A stretch of 64,000 nt of DNA from Adiantum capillus-veneris (GCA_014529385.2 CM043963.1:3041001-3105000), one strand, 5' to 3'; positions 10,958 to 21,430 are shown, numbered from the stretch's first letter. Made by a program: numbers and translations. The notes: a model not told the origin generated them from the sequence alone.

Positions 10958-11175
10958 TGTCATTAGGAGGTGTAATTTTCTTGTTGCTTTCTTTAAATAT
11001 GTACTACTTATTTTTATTTATTTTATTTTTACTTGTTTTTCCCGGAACCTTAAAAAAGGTGCAAGTGTACATTGCATGGCCAGTGTGAAACGGCTGCAGT
11101 CGAACGGGTTTCTCACATCGAGAGTCTAGGTCGATCAGTCTGGGACTGGTCGGGCCAATTAGCACTAAATTTTGA
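10958..11175 (+). repeat. Truncated 5' LTR, gypsy A
   Basis: It begins TGTCATTAGG and matches the first ~220 bases from 13855. Homology stops after attttga at 11175, where reverse transcriptase coding sequence begins abruptly. Confidence 0.85.
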
Positions 11176-13547
11176 CAACATTTGGTCTCTATGAGTTTCT
11201 TGTTATGCCATTTGGTCTCACAAATGCTCCTGCCACATTTAATATAATGATGGACATAATTTTTAGACCACATAGAAACTTCGTGGGTACTTTCTTTGAT
11301 GACATGATTGTCTACTCAAAGTCTGAAGAGGAGCATAGAGACCACTTGACAGCAATTTTCAATGAGCTACGCAAGAACAGGCTACTCATTAATGCGAAAA
11401 AAGTGAATTATTTTTGGAAGAGATTCACTTCCTTGGGCACATTGCTTCAAAGGATGGGGTACGCATGGATCTTGCCAAAGTGGAAGCAATTAGGTCATGG
11501 CCAGACTTGAAGTCCGTACATGACATTCGAAGCTTTCTAGGCTTATGTTCCTACTAGAGGAGGTTCATCCGAAATTTTGCTGAGATTGCTTCTCCACTCC
11601 ATGCATTCCAAGGAAAAGGAGTTACTTTCAAGTGGACAACCAAAGAAATTTTGAAAGAGAAGTTGACTTTAAATCCGGTAATCATTTTGCCAGATCTTTC
11701 GAAACCTTTTGTGGTTCAATGTGATACATGTGGCCATAGTCTTGGTGCAGTTCTAATGCAAAATGGCCGAGTAGTCGCATATGAGAGCAAAATTCTTTTG
11801 AAGACCGAAAGGAACTTGCAAGTTCATGAGAAAGAATTGCTTGCAGTAATTCATGCTCTCACTAGTTGGAAACACCATCTCCTAGGGGCTGATTTTGTTG
11901 TCCAATAAGATCATCAAACCTGGCGATATTTTCTCACACAAATGAAGTTGTCTGAGAAGCACATGCGATGGGCAAACATCTTGTCAATGTTCCATTTTCA
12001 GATTGTGCATGTGTAAGGGAAAAAGAACATGGTGGCTGATGTGTTGTCACGAAAGCCCTAAATTTCAGCAATGTCAATTCCGTACCATTGTGAACTAGAC
12101 AAAGTGAAGACACAATATGATGAAGATTCAGATTTTGCAAGGATTCATGATCAAGGATTCATGATCAGCTTGTTGATGGGCAACATCATGAGCAATATAT
12201 GCTTAAGAATGACTTTCTCATGATGCATGGAAAGTTATGTGCTACTAAACAGTAACAGCCAAAGATTTTGATGGGAGGTCATGCTCCACCTTATGCTAGG
12301 CATCGTGGAATTGATGCGACAGTGAAAGGCGAGCAATCTTCTATTGGCCAGCTTTGCGTCAAGATGTTGACACATTTGTAAGATCATGCTTAATATGCCA
12401 AAAAGTTAAAATTGACAGACAAAAGCAACCAGGATTGTTGCAGCCATTGCCGATCCCTGATAGGCCATGGGAAAGCATAGCAATGGACTATATCTTTGAT
12501 CTTCCAAGGACGCAAACAGGCAATGATGGGATTTGGACTATCATTTGTAGGTTCAACAAGCATGTCCATTTCATTCCTGTTAGGAAGAAGATAAAGCCAG
12601 AACACATGGTCAAGGTAATATCTTTAAGTATCACGGGATGCCTCAGTCAATTGTCAGAGACAGGGATCCGCATATGATGAGTCTTTTCTGGAAGGCATTG
12701 TTCGAGAACATGGGCACTACACTACTCTAAAGTTCTCTTCTTCATTTCATCCGCAAACTGATGGACAGTTAGAAGAGGCAAATTCTACTGTCCTGGATCT
12801 GCTCAAATGTTATGTGTCAGAGCACAAGGCAACTTGGGAACACCATCTCCCATTGGTTGAATATGCTTATAATAACACCTGTGCATACGTCAACAGGTAA
12901 GGCACCGTTTGAGATAGTGGGAGGAGGAAGAAAGTCCCGCCCATTTTGCAGACTAAGGACAAGATATTTGAGGCAGACAAGTATGTGCAAGTTATGGATG
13001 AAACATACAGGAAGATAAAGATTGCTTCTTCTCAGGTTAAGCAAAAGAAAGCTGTCGATCGTCACCGTCGTGAACTTGTATTTTCACTTGGTGATTGGGT
13101 GCTTTTGCGCTTTGAAAAGACTAGGTTAAGGAAAAGGAAAGTAAGGAATGTTTGTTTCCTAAGCTCAGTATGCGATATTATGGTCCTTTTCAGATTTCAG
13201 AAAAAATCATCGATGTAGCTTACAGGTTGAAGCTAGCAGAAGGCTGGAAAATACATAATGCTTTTCATGTTAGCCTTCTAAGGCCATTTGTTGGTGATGT
13301 GCCAGAGAATATGCCTGATGAGGAACAACCCGAAGTGGAAGAATTGGATGAGATTCTTGTTCCTGAACAGATATTGGCACATAAGGACAGGAAGGTTAGG
13401 GGAAAGGTTGCAAGGCGCTACTTGGTGAAGCTCAAGAACTATCCACCATTGGATGCTAAATGGATGGAAGAGTCTGATTTGGTTGATTCACCTCAACTAT
13501 TGCAACTATATCTTGAAGCCTTTCAAATGGAACCCAGAGTGACTTGA
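11176..13547 (+). pseudogene. Gypsy A pol: RT (partial), RNase H, integrase, chromodomain-like tail
   Basis: Reading begins inside RT at TFGLYEFLVMPFGLTNAPATF, followed by a VGTFFDDMIVYSK-type active site (Phe before Asp-Asp). RNase H follows at 11651-11908 (QCDTCGHSLGAVL, then KELLAVIHALTSWKHH), ending in a stop. The integrase zinc region and first Asp lie near 12360-12500 (CLICQKVK; SIAMDYIFDLP), the second Asp near 12658, and the Glu region near 12770. The C-terminal frame 13152-13547 has HNAFHVSLLRPF and a chromodomain-like segment ending in YLVKLKNYPPLDAKWM. Multiple stops and frameshifts (11509, 11906, 12060, 12676, 12895 and others) disable it. It is clearly related to element G in this window. 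Confidence 0.88.
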
Positions 13548-13854
13548 TGTAGCTCTATGGCGCAATGTGAGAGCATGGTTCATGATGCTCAAAAGAGTAG
13601 TAAGCAATTGTATCTACTCTTTCCATACAGAATTTGGCTAGAGAAGTTTGTGCTTGAGAGTACACCAAAGGACTTCTATGCTTGATATATGTGTGGTAGC
13701 CAGGTTGGTGGGATTGTTTAATTGTCCAACGCTACATTTCCAGAAGCATGTATATCTTGGATTCCGATCATAGAATATATGTGTTATCAAGAGATAACAA
13801 CATGTATTATTGGCATGCAAGCGAGATCGCTTGCAATATTTCAATGGTGGGGTG
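13548..13854 (+). other. Gypsy A 3' spacer with purine tract
   Basis: This is noncoding sequence between the pol stop and the 3' LTR. It ends with AATGGTGGGG just before TGTCACC, a short purine tract. A small inverted repeat (gcaagcgagatcgcttgc) lies at about 13817-13834. Confidence 0.6.
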
Positions 13855-15197
13855 TGTCACCAAGAGGTGTATTTTTCCTTTTGCTTTCTTTAAATATGTA
13901 CTACATATTTTTATTTATTTTATTTTTACTTGTTTTCCCCGGAACCTTTGAAAAGGTGCAAGTGGACAGCGCATGGCCAATGTGAAACGGCTCCAGCCGA
14001 TTGAGTTTCTCACATCGGGAGTCTAGGTCGATCAATGTGGGACTCGTCGGGCCAACTAGTACTGAATTTTGATGAGTATAGAAGTTTGTGTGCGCCAGAT
14101 GGAAATTGGGCCCCCTCTTCATGCTGGAAGTGGTAAAGTCACCTGGAGCTGCCATGTGTCCAGTTTGCCCCTTTTGAGTTAATTCTCTAGTTCCCACTGA
14201 CTTATAAAGTTATAAGTGACTCGGCGGGGCGCCCAATTTGAGAGAGGAGGCTGATTTTTACCATTAAGTGACCTACAGTGTTTGTGTGAGTAGTGGGTGC
14301 AGGTCTACAGCTTTAATGGAAAGCTTGCCTTCTCCTCTGTCTCATGTAGCGCGATGGCTTGCTCTCGTGCATCTCTCTCTCCCCTTTGGCACATATGGTA
14401 ATGCCCCACTAGTTGGGCTACTCAGGTGAATATGTACAGTTCTGAGGGTTTATGCGCCTTTGCTAAGGCAAGAGCCTTCTGAACAGGAACCGGATTAGCT
14501 AATTGCTAATCCCCCATAGGTATGCACAGTTCCATCGCGAAAGATTGCGAGTTTGGAGAGTTTTCTTGTGTGAAAACTCGTCCAATTCATAGGGGAACTG
14601 CCTCATCGCGTGCGGGAGCCCTTGGGACACGCGTAGGCATGTTCGCTCGGCGAAAAACAATCCAAAACAGGGAACTACAGCTTGCTGTGTTTTTCTACAG
14701 GTTTAGGGTTTCGCACCTAAACTGCAAGGGAACGCGAGGGGAGCTCCTTGAGAGCCTGGGGATGCGTGTACAAGCTTTTGGGCACCCGGCAATGAAAAAC
14801 AGAGAATTACAGCACGCTGAATTTCTGTGACAGCTCACCAGAAAGCTTCCACATAGCGAGGGAATCCATCCTGAACAGGTACTTTTGACCTACAGGGGTT
14901 TTTGCGCCGTCATGTTGCCGAAATCAGGTTAGAAACCTGCGTTTTCAGCCCTCGCCATGTTTGGACAGCTTTGTGAAAGCTTGTACTAAGTGCTTGGATC
15001 GTCTACCTTAAATTGACTAAAGAAATACCGAAAGGGGCGCCAGTCTTTGGGGCCTACAAGGTGTCGGTCTCGTGTGCGCAGTGGCGTTCTAGCCGCTGGA
15101 CGCAAGTGTTGAGTCTCTCTTTTCATCAGTACTCTGTGTGTGTAATTAATAGGGTGTAGATTTCGTACCGTCCTTTACTGTGTACAGGCCGGTTATA
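13855..15197 (+). repeat. 3' LTR, gypsy A
   Basis: 1343 bases starting TGTCACC. The same sequence occurs reverse-complemented at 1-1215 and partly at 10958-11175. The U5 box gaaataccgaaaggggcgcc lies near 15022. Inside, 14106-14237 is flanked by short inverted GGGC-GCCC-type repeats and is flipped relative to the copy at 855-970. Confidence 0.82.
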
Positions 15198-15202
15198 GCA
15201 TC

Positions 15203-15671
15203 ATTGTTCAAACTTCAAATGACCAAATGTGTAATGCCAAAGATCACCTATGGGTATCCGATTCTGTGAAGAAAGAGCATGGAGCCTGTAGAGTTCGTTC
15301 TCCACCGAGCCCCCTCTAACCTATTCACCGGATTTCCGATCCCGAATAGATACCGCATCCTATGTAAAGATCACCTCCATGCCAAGCTTGCACACCTCGT
15401 GCACAGACATAAGATGAAATCCTAGCTTTGGAGCATCAAGTACCTTGGAGGTATGCATACCTCCTCTGCCGTCGGGATGAGCTCCATAGATCTCTCACTG
15501 TATAGGAATTTCAGATTTGTCGCCAATGAAAATAGTACCACAATGTCGTTGCATGTTGGACAAGAGATCTTTCGAAGGTGTCATGTGCAGTGAGGCACCA
15601 CTATCAAGAATCCAATCACGATCATCTCGACCCGCAAGAGTTGACGCAACCTTCGATGTCCCTAGAGAGTC
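15203..15671 (-). pseudogene. Copia E protease and GAG-pre-integrase
   Basis: In the minus sense a copia aspartic protease start (DWILDSGASLHMTP, catalytic Asp in DSGA) lies near 15625-15585. It is followed by the usual Val/Leu/Gly region and the pre-integrase signature GDLWHYTFGHL near 15250. The zinc-binding His of that region is at the right edge of the gypsy insertion and the Cys pair is on its other side (10850-10900). Stops near 15495, 15340 and 15215 inactivate it. The encoded protease would cleave the copia polyprotein inside virus-like particles. Confidence 0.75.
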
Positions 15672-16802
15672 CTATGAAGGGAGAATCTCCAAATGAACAA
15701 AGGTTGGTGATTGTACCACTGCCGCCGAAGAAGTTGAAGCATCTCCAACTCGCTTTGGACACTTTCTCCAATAATGTCCCTTCTCACCGCAATTGTTGCA
15801 ATACCGTTTTGCCTTCAATGCATCCCGTTTGGCATCATTCTTCTTGTCGTTGGTGTTGTTGCTTTTCTTCTTACCCTTCCGCTTCTTATTGTTGGAAGAA
15901 TTGGTCAAGGCTTCGGAGCAAGGTGGAAAGGTACGTAGTGTACGGTACGATTTAGGTACGTACGGAACGTACTTCCGTATTGAACCAACCTTTAGGTACG
16001 TGATAGGTACGTACCATTTGTAAAAAAAGAAAATTACACTAAATTTAAGTTCGTAGACCTTTCAAAAGAGTCTTTTGTAATCCTGGCCAATTAAAAAAGC
16101 CTAAGGCTCTCTCCCCTTCACCCTATTATCCCAATTTGAAAACGCCCCTAGCGCGAGTGGTTCGTGGAGAAAACGCCCCAAAAAATACAAATAAAAAATA
16201 AAAAATAAAAAATAAAAAAATTGCCGTATTGTACCGTACGTACGTACCGTACGCCTGTACCATACAGAATCGTTAGGTACGTACGTACGGATTCCACCTT
16301 GCTTCGGAGCCTGACTTCTTCCTCGTAGTGAACCGCTCCTTCTGGTCGAATACCATTGAAACAATCTCGTCCCAAGGGATAGCACTTGTAATCAATGAAG
16401 AGTAAAAGTTGGTGTACCGAGGAGGTAATCAGACCAAAAGTTGGATGGCCATGGCCTCTGAACTGATAAGCTTTCCCATATGAAGTATCCCTTGTTGAAG
16501 CTCCTGCATCTTGTTGATGTGATCCCACATGGAAGAATGTTTTGCATGCATCCTCAACTACACCTTGAGAGGTATCCGCTTCATTGGAGAAACTCGATCA
16601 TAAAATGAAGAAAGCCGATCAACTTCGCATCTTTCATCAATCGTATGTGGCTAAAAACAGAAGGTGTACTGTTGAGGATAATGAAAGACTGGATTGGAGC
16701 ATTGAGACGCTCCCATAGCTTCGCTCCTGTAGGGTCCTTTGGCTTTTGAAAGTTGCTCGAGACAAAACCTCCAAGCTCGTAAAAGTCAAAGACGGCCATC
16801 AT
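15672..16802 (-). pseudogene. Copia E gag with zinc knuckle, split by a MITE
   Basis: The nucleocapsid end (15672-15909) is Lys/Asn rich and carries one CCHC knuckle CNNCGEKGHYWRKC. Beyond the MITE, 16311-16802 gives the copia gag helices, including text like MWDHINKMQELQQGI, HMGKLISSEAMA and the DEIVSMV region. Stops (for example near 16580) and phase changes are present. Upstream toward the primer site (16803-17214) the first gag codons are not clearly readable. Gag would form the particle and bind RNA. Confidence 0.75.
15920..16300. mobile_element. MITE, Mutator-like, with 10-bp TSD
   Basis: 381 bases lie between perfect 10-bp duplications gcttcggagc (15910-15919 and 16301-16310). The ends are inverted repeats: the left starts AAGGTGGAAAGG and the right, reverse-complemented, starts AAGGTGGAATCC. 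Both ends are dense in GTAC/CGTAC. The interior has an A/T-rich poly(A)-TAAA run at about 16186-16220. There is no transposase. A TSD of 9-11 bp is characteristic of Mutator-like elements. It sits inside copia gag and its removal restores the gag text. Frames across it are chance. Confidence 0.88.
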
Positions 16803-17214
16803 GGTGGCTTTCTAAATGGCATAGTTGTCTCTATTCAATTGCTGATGCGAGGGAAAGGTAGTGTAGGTATCTTGATTGGTTGATCACCTACGCTAGAGTA
16901 GAACTGGACCAATCTCCTCATTCGTCGTTGACGGTGTGTTCTCCGCCGCCGGTCTCATCCTCATGATGTAATTTGTCATCACGGGCTAAACTTGTTTCAA
17001 AATCATCACTTCCCTCCATGGTGTTGGAGAATTTAAGCATGTGATAGGGCTAGGTCGAGGTAGAAGATAAAATCTGCAAATCTGCCAAGAACAACCGAAA
17101 TCAGCCCCAAGAAAGTGAAAAACGCAGAAAAACCAGCAACCTGTCTCTTTTTGTCGCACAAAATCCGCACCACAAACCACACAAACGACCGATCCTATTC
17201 AAGAGCACGTCGTC

Positions 17215-17226
17215 GCTTTGATACCA
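17215..17226 (-). other. Primer binding site, copia E
   Basis: In the minus sense it is TGGTATCAAAGC, directly after the LTR end TTTGACA. It is one mismatch from the initiator-Met site. Confidence 0.8.
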
Positions 17227-17728
17227 TGTCAAAGGTGCAACGGAAAATGGTGAATTGGGTGATGAAATTGTCTACATCTGTAAGCAAACAACCTCTCCGA
17301 ACTGGACAGCCAATAGATTATAGTTACAAGGAATGGCCATTTTCAAGTCTCTGTTCCCCGTTCCCATCCCCATTTCCCGTTCTGGATCCCCATTCTGTGT
17401 TTCAGACGTGAGTATCCGAAACAGGGAATGGCATTTCATGTATACTACTGTTCCGTGTTCCTCGTACCAATTTCCCTTCCGGGTTACTATGCGATAGATC
17501 TCGGACCTACCACAATGGATCTCCTCGTTACCAAGCTCCTAGCATGTACCGCCCATTAAACGGGAACGTGAATACAGTGCAGGCAATGGCACACCGAAGA
17601 GGGTGTGCACATGCTAGGAATGGGGAGCGCTAGCAAGAGGGAAGGAGATTGCAAGGAGAAAACGCCAGATGGAGAGAGATCGATGTGGAGGAGGAAACAC
17701 TAGAGAGAGGAGAGTCGCTGCACACCAA

Positions 17729-17803
<75 letters not shown>

Positions 17804-18067
17804 AAACGTTGGATCTCTGCACTGAACACAAAAGTACAAGAGGGGAAGGGGAGCGGGGGGTGTTACATATATAGGCAAACCTCAGGTTTGCCCTACCTCC
17901 AACAAAACCCCAAGATCTTGATAAATGGCTAATAAATATGTAAACACACTAAAAGTGACCCGACACACATATTTAGTAGCATAACTGTAGAAGACTCGAG
18001 ACTCTGACCCCGGGAAACCCTAGGAACAGGGGTCCCGCCTCTGAGATACTGGAGCTACCACCGGACA
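17227..18067 (-). repeat. 5' LTR, copia E
   Basis: 841 bases, TGTCAAAGG...CCGGACA on the plus strand. It contains the 69-bp GA/CT tract at 17732-17800. Its partner LTR is lost. The right edge abuts a family B LTR fragment. Ser/Leu-repeat frames inside are read from the microsatellite only. Confidence 0.78.
17732..17800. repeat. (GA)n microsatellite in copia E LTR
   Basis: An uninterrupted GA dinucleotide run of about 34 units. Confidence 0.97.
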
Positions 18068-18187
18068 GGAAACTAAACTCTAATAGTGCCGTGCATCTCT
18101 TTCAGTTCAGTTGTTCAGTTGTTTTGAAGTGCTCAAAGTTTGTTCCATCTGTTCTTTTCCGTTGACACATGGTGCCCTCTTGTTACA
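18068..18187 (+). repeat. LTR family B fragment (3' end)
   Basis: It matches the last ~120 bases of the LTRs at 1713-2447 and 2648-3253, including the gtgcatctcttt and ggtgccctct segments. It ends TTGTTACA. Copia E probably inserted into this LTR. Confidence 0.7.
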
Positions 18188-18430
18188 TTACTATCTCCCA
18201 AGGCAAGGTTCAAGTTTCAAAAAGTGACGAATTAGCATATACTACGTTGGAAACTTAAAAAGAAGTCTCAGAGCCGTTGTTACAAGTGTCGAAAGCAAGG
18301 TCATTTGTTACGGGATTGAACATTCAAAGGCAAACAAAGAGCTCTTAGAAGGACAAAAGTAAAGACAAGCTTGATGAGGACAATAGTAACAATGATTCTA
18401 CCAAGGACTCAACAGAGTCTATTGGTGTGG
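18188..18430 (+). pseudogene. Gag zinc-knuckle remnant after family B LTR
   Basis: A forward frame near 18270-18320 reads SRCYKCRKQGHLLRD and then a stop where the last knuckle Cys would be. It is followed by Lys-rich coding-like text with no long frame. This is a CCHC nucleocapsid relic. Its position right after a family B LTR end suggests most of the gag was deleted. Confidence 0.55.
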
Positions 18431-18742
18431 TGCTCAAGTTAATAATGGTGGGTGTGGGTGTTGTTTCCTTGCCTTTTCCTTTCTTGGCGATCTCTATCCA
18501 TTTCTTGGCAATCTCTATCCATTTCTTGGGCTTGTCCGCTTTCTGCCGAGTCTTTGTAATAACATCCACCCAAGAACTCCTCATTTCTTTGTGTTGCTCC
18601 TCCCCCTCTTTGATGGCCCGCACTTGCTCTTCAATCGAGTCGAGTTTTTCAATTACTGAGGTTGAAGCTCTCTCCTTCGAGAGTGTCTCCTGAGCAAGCT
18701 CCTTCTTGAGTAATGCGATCTCCTCACCTTGGGCAGTCACAC

Positions 18743-18745
<3 letters not shown>
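18431..18745 (-). pseudogene. Coiled-coil, LINE ORF1-like fragment
   Basis: The minus-strand frame gives a heptad-rich charged segment (RRVTAQGEEIALLKKELAQ and on through KLDSIEEQVRAIKEGEEQ), then SSWVDVITKTRQ and a duplicated KKWIEIA motif, then Lys/Thr/Pro text that loses sense near 18430. This combination resembles the N-terminal coiled coil of plant LINE ORF1 proteins, which bind RNA as trimers; the assignment is tentative. It lies immediately beyond the GA tract flanking LINE A, so it may be part of the pre-existing target locus. Confidence 0.4.

Positions 18746-18836
<91 letters not shown>
18746..18836. repeat. (GA)n microsatellite at LINE A 3' end
   Basis: A run of 45 GA units. In the minus sense LINE A ends ...ATTTCAATTC directly into (TC)n with no poly(A). 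Confidence 0.97.
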
Positions 18837-18838
<2 letters not shown>

Positions 18839-19044
18839 GAAATGTTATATTAACGTCTTCAAAAGGCCATAATGACCTATGAGACTCGAAAGTTACAAAG
18901 TGGTGGATCTGATACAAAGTCAGAGTAACAAAATAACCTAACAACAGTACAAAACGAAGATATATACTATGGGGTCCTAAGTTGATCGATGTGAACCAAG
19001 CAAAAGACTAAACAAAAAATGGGCGGTTTGTTGGGATAGCTGAA

Positions 19045-19871
19045 TCACAAGAGATCTAGCATCGGTCGTTGGTGAATCTCATCAATTTCCTCCATGGTTA
19101 GTAGTCTGATCGGGCGTCGTGCATGCTTGGCCAGCGTGCTCCGAATTTTCTGCCGTAGCCTCCGTCGATGCTGTGTAGTTCTTTGCAGTCGCGGGCGCCT
19201 GGATTTCCCCAATTCAATCGCTTGGTCAATCAGTGTGCCTCTAGTGTGAGACAAGGGGGGGCTCTGCTGTGGGAGTGGCTCATGCGGCTGTCCTGTGTCT
19301 GCTCTGAAGAAGTCTGTGATCCGTCTTTGAGACTGGCTAGCCTCGCCATTCATCAGGCTATCTCTGTGTCTGCGCAGCTTGAGCAACAACAAACCCAGAC
19401 ATCTCTGATCTTCGTATCCCATGACTCTTGAGAGTGGTCCAAAACCTTCTCTGAACAAGCAATGGAAGCGGCCTCGTATCTCGTAGTAGACGGGGCAGCG
19501 ACATGTATAGTGTAGCTCTGTCTTAGGTTCCATGTTACACAAGGGGCATGTCCTGTCCTCTGCTGGTACTCCGCTGTATCTCCCAGTCTCAATCCGCAAC
19601 TAGTGAGAAGATGTGCGTAATTGGCCTATAGCACATCGTATCCCATGAGACAAGTGTGTATCCATGTATCTGGGTCTCGCCACAAAACCATTTTCCGTAA
19701 GCTGGAGAAGGTAGTCTTTGTAGAAAGCCATCTTCGTGCCCAATTCCTGTGCTGGCTGTATCCATGTCCTTCTGGTGTCTAGCTGCGTCAGGTCTTGGCG
19801 TATGAGCATGGTGATCTCTGACTGTGTAAGAGTGAGAGATGGTGCATCCAATGAGTAATGGAATGGTGGCA
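19045..19871 (-). pseudogene. LINE A ORF2 C-terminal part with zinc-like region
   Basis: This is the continuation of the ORF2 product after the insertion. An Arg/Leu-rich connection leads to RIETGRYSGVPAEDRTCPLC followed by HYTCRCPVYYEIRGRF. That is the Cys/His cluster usually found at the C-terminus of LINE reverse transcriptases and implicated in RNA binding. A stop occurs at about 19600 between the two halves. The frame ends at 19045 after a basic segment. The downstream basic tail of ~130 residues is long for this family and of unknown role. Confidence 0.75.
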
Positions 19872-19876
19872 GCCGG

Positions 19877-20070
19877 TGAAGGGGATCGGGGAGCACCACA
19901 GACGGAGAGTGAGCGAGAGAAGGAGACACACGACACACAGATATGGGTGGGGAGACTCAAAGAGTGGCAGCTCCCCCTATACAGTATACTCACTATAAGT
20001 ATAGGGTAATAGTGGGCGGGCGCCCATGACCTAGGCGACCGGTCAAGGCACATAGGCCTTAACCCCAACA
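19877..20070 (-). repeat. Family D LTR, outer 3' copy (subtype 1)
   Basis: 194 bases from TGAAGGGGATCG to CCCCAACA. In sense it is preceded by the purine tract AAGTGGGAGG (plus 20071-20085). Confidence 0.9.
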
Positions 20071-20545
20071 ACCTCCCACTTAAAGGCCAATGTGCCTTTA
20101 AGCAAGATCTACTAGTGTACAACTAATAGAAGGTGAGATATTCTCTCAACCTATGCCCATGGACTCTCGATGAGCTAGTGAATCCGGCTCTACTGATAGA
20201 CAAACATCCCGTTGCGGAAGCCACACAGAGCTAGCTCCAAGCTTTGCAAAGAGTCTACAAGAGCTCATGCACTCCTGCAAGTATCTGTCTAATACCTGCA
20301 AACCTCCCCTATGCTCTATGCCGAGATCAGTCATCGAACAACTAATCAACCCTGTTGCAAATAACCATACATACTTGCAATACACTCTTCCCTCAAGCTT
20401 GGGATTGCCCCTCAAGCTTCCATGAACACAGATCTGGTGGTTGCTCACCGATCTCAAGCTTCCACCTAAAGCGAGCTCACCATAGCTGAAAGCTCACTTC
20501 TCTGTAGCACTCCATCTGTCGCGAAGCCAAAGCTCTGATACCAAT
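20071..20545 (-). pseudogene. Family D internal remnant: RNase H scrap fused to leader
   Basis: In the minus sense the right part (20350-20545) is the 5' leader next to a primer site and is nearly identical to 24660-24844. The left part (20150-20340) is a short relic of copia RNase H, comparable with 21510-21860 (GLISCSMTDLGIEHRG...LQVLDRYLQ). Gag, protease, integrase and RT are absent, so a very large internal deletion occurred. Confidence 0.65.
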
Positions 20546-20700
20546 TGAAGGGGATCGGGGAGCACCACAGACGGAGAGTGAGAGAGAGAAGGAGACACAT
20601 ACACGATGTGGGTGGGGAGACTCAAAGAGTGAGCAGCCCCCTATACACTTATGCTATGTATAAGGTATACAAGTCAGTGGGTGCCCAAACTCTGGGCGGC
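20546..20700 (-). repeat. Family D LTR, truncated (subtype 2)
   Basis: It starts TGAAGGGG after a perfect primer site (gctctgatacca at 20532-20543) and breaks off after gggcggc at 20700, about 35 bases short. Confidence 0.88.
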
Positions 20701-21031
20701 AGTAATTCGGTCACGGTTTGATAGGCGTACAGTTATCTTGGCACACTCACAGGAGTGAGTATTGTGATGTATGCTTGTATGGCTACGAGCTAGGTAGCCG
20801 GATTCGAGCACTAATGGCTTGAGGTTTTTGATGGCTCGAATGGCTTCGAAAGGGGGGTAAAACGTAAGGACGCCTGGTGGAAACGCTCTCGGAAAGCTGA
20901 ATTTGCCGATGCTGAAGTCGAAACCCTGTTTGCACTCTTGAAAGTGCGCGCACGCGGACGCGATTTCGAGAATGAAACTGGCTCTCCGCTGTCGTCGTGA
21001 TTGTGCACACACGCGCTCCCTCCGCACCTAC
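20701..21031 (-). other. Family D leader, second type, carrying an inverted segment
   Basis: This region lies next to the primer site at 21032-21043. Positions about 20724-20823 are the reverse complement of about 23664-23765 in the neighbouring element. No gene is recognised; frames here are not conserved domains. Confidence 0.6.
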
Positions 21032-21045
21032 GCTCTGATACCAAT

Positions 21046-21239
21046 TAAAGGGGATCGGGGAACACCACAGACGGAGAGTGAGCGAGAGAAGGAGACACAC
21101 GACACACAGATATGGGTGGGGAGACTCAAAGAGTGGCAGCTCCCCCTATACAGTATACTCACTATAAGTATAGGGTAACAGTGAGCGAGCGCCTATGACC
21201 TAGGCGACCGATCAAGGCACATAGGCCTTAACCCCAACA
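21046..21239 (-). repeat. Family D LTR (subtype 1), inner
   Basis: 194 bases, TAAAGGGG...CCCCAACA, so the terminal TG is mutated to TA. A primer site flanks it on the left. It is separated from the next LTR by only 5 bases (actat). Confidence 0.9.
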
Positions 21240-21244
21240 ACTAT

Positions 21245-21430
21245 TGAAGGGGATCGGGGAGCACCACAGACGGAGAGTGAGAGAGAGAAGGAGACACATA
21301 CACGATGTGGGTGGGGAGACTCAAAGAGTGAGTAGCCCCCTATACACTTATGCTATGTATAAGGTATACAAGTCAGTGGGTGCTCAGACTCTGGGCGGCC
21401 GGGCAAGGCATAGGCGCCTATACCCCAACA
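21245..21430 (-). repeat. Family D LTR (subtype 2), 3' LTR of the larger copy
   Basis: 186 bases, TGAAGG...CCCCAACA, followed on plus by ACCTCCCACTTAAAGG, a purine tract in sense. It pairs with 24845-25034. Confidence 0.9.

Larger units (their letters stand above)
10958..15197 (+). mobile_element. Ty3/gypsy element A, internally deleted
   Basis: The element lies between perfect copies of the 5-bp target duplication gcatc (10953-10957 and 15198-15202). It consists of a 218-bp 5' LTR remnant fused directly to the middle of reverse transcriptase, then RNase H, integrase and a chromodomain-like tail, a 3' spacer with purine tract, and a 1.34-kb 3' LTR. Gag, protease, the primer site and most of the 5' LTR are deleted. 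Because the outer target duplication is intact, the deletion happened after insertion. The 3' end reads ...GGTTATA rather than the usual CA, so the exact last base may be off. Confidence 0.85.
10108..18067 (-). mobile_element. Decayed Ty1/copia element E (minus)
   Basis: Sense order from the right is LTR (18067-17227), primer site, gag with one zinc knuckle, protease, GAG-pre-integrase and integrase, ending at 10108. Reverse transcriptase, RNase H and the 3' LTR are lost at the junction with the family C element. Two later insertions interrupt it: gypsy A (10958-15197) and a MITE (15920-16300). Removing either one rejoins the copia coding sequence across the target duplication. Stops and frameshifts show it is dead. 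Confidence 0.85.

Noticed and set aside
16140-16180. tRNA-like B box (gtggttcgtgg) in the MITE
   Set aside because: No A box at proper spacing and no cloverleaf could be drawn.
17614-17932. Long Ser/Leu and Arg/Glu repeat frames
   Set aside because: They are translations of the (GA)n tract in the copia LTR; the flanking sequence is LTR in every copy logic and no domain is present.
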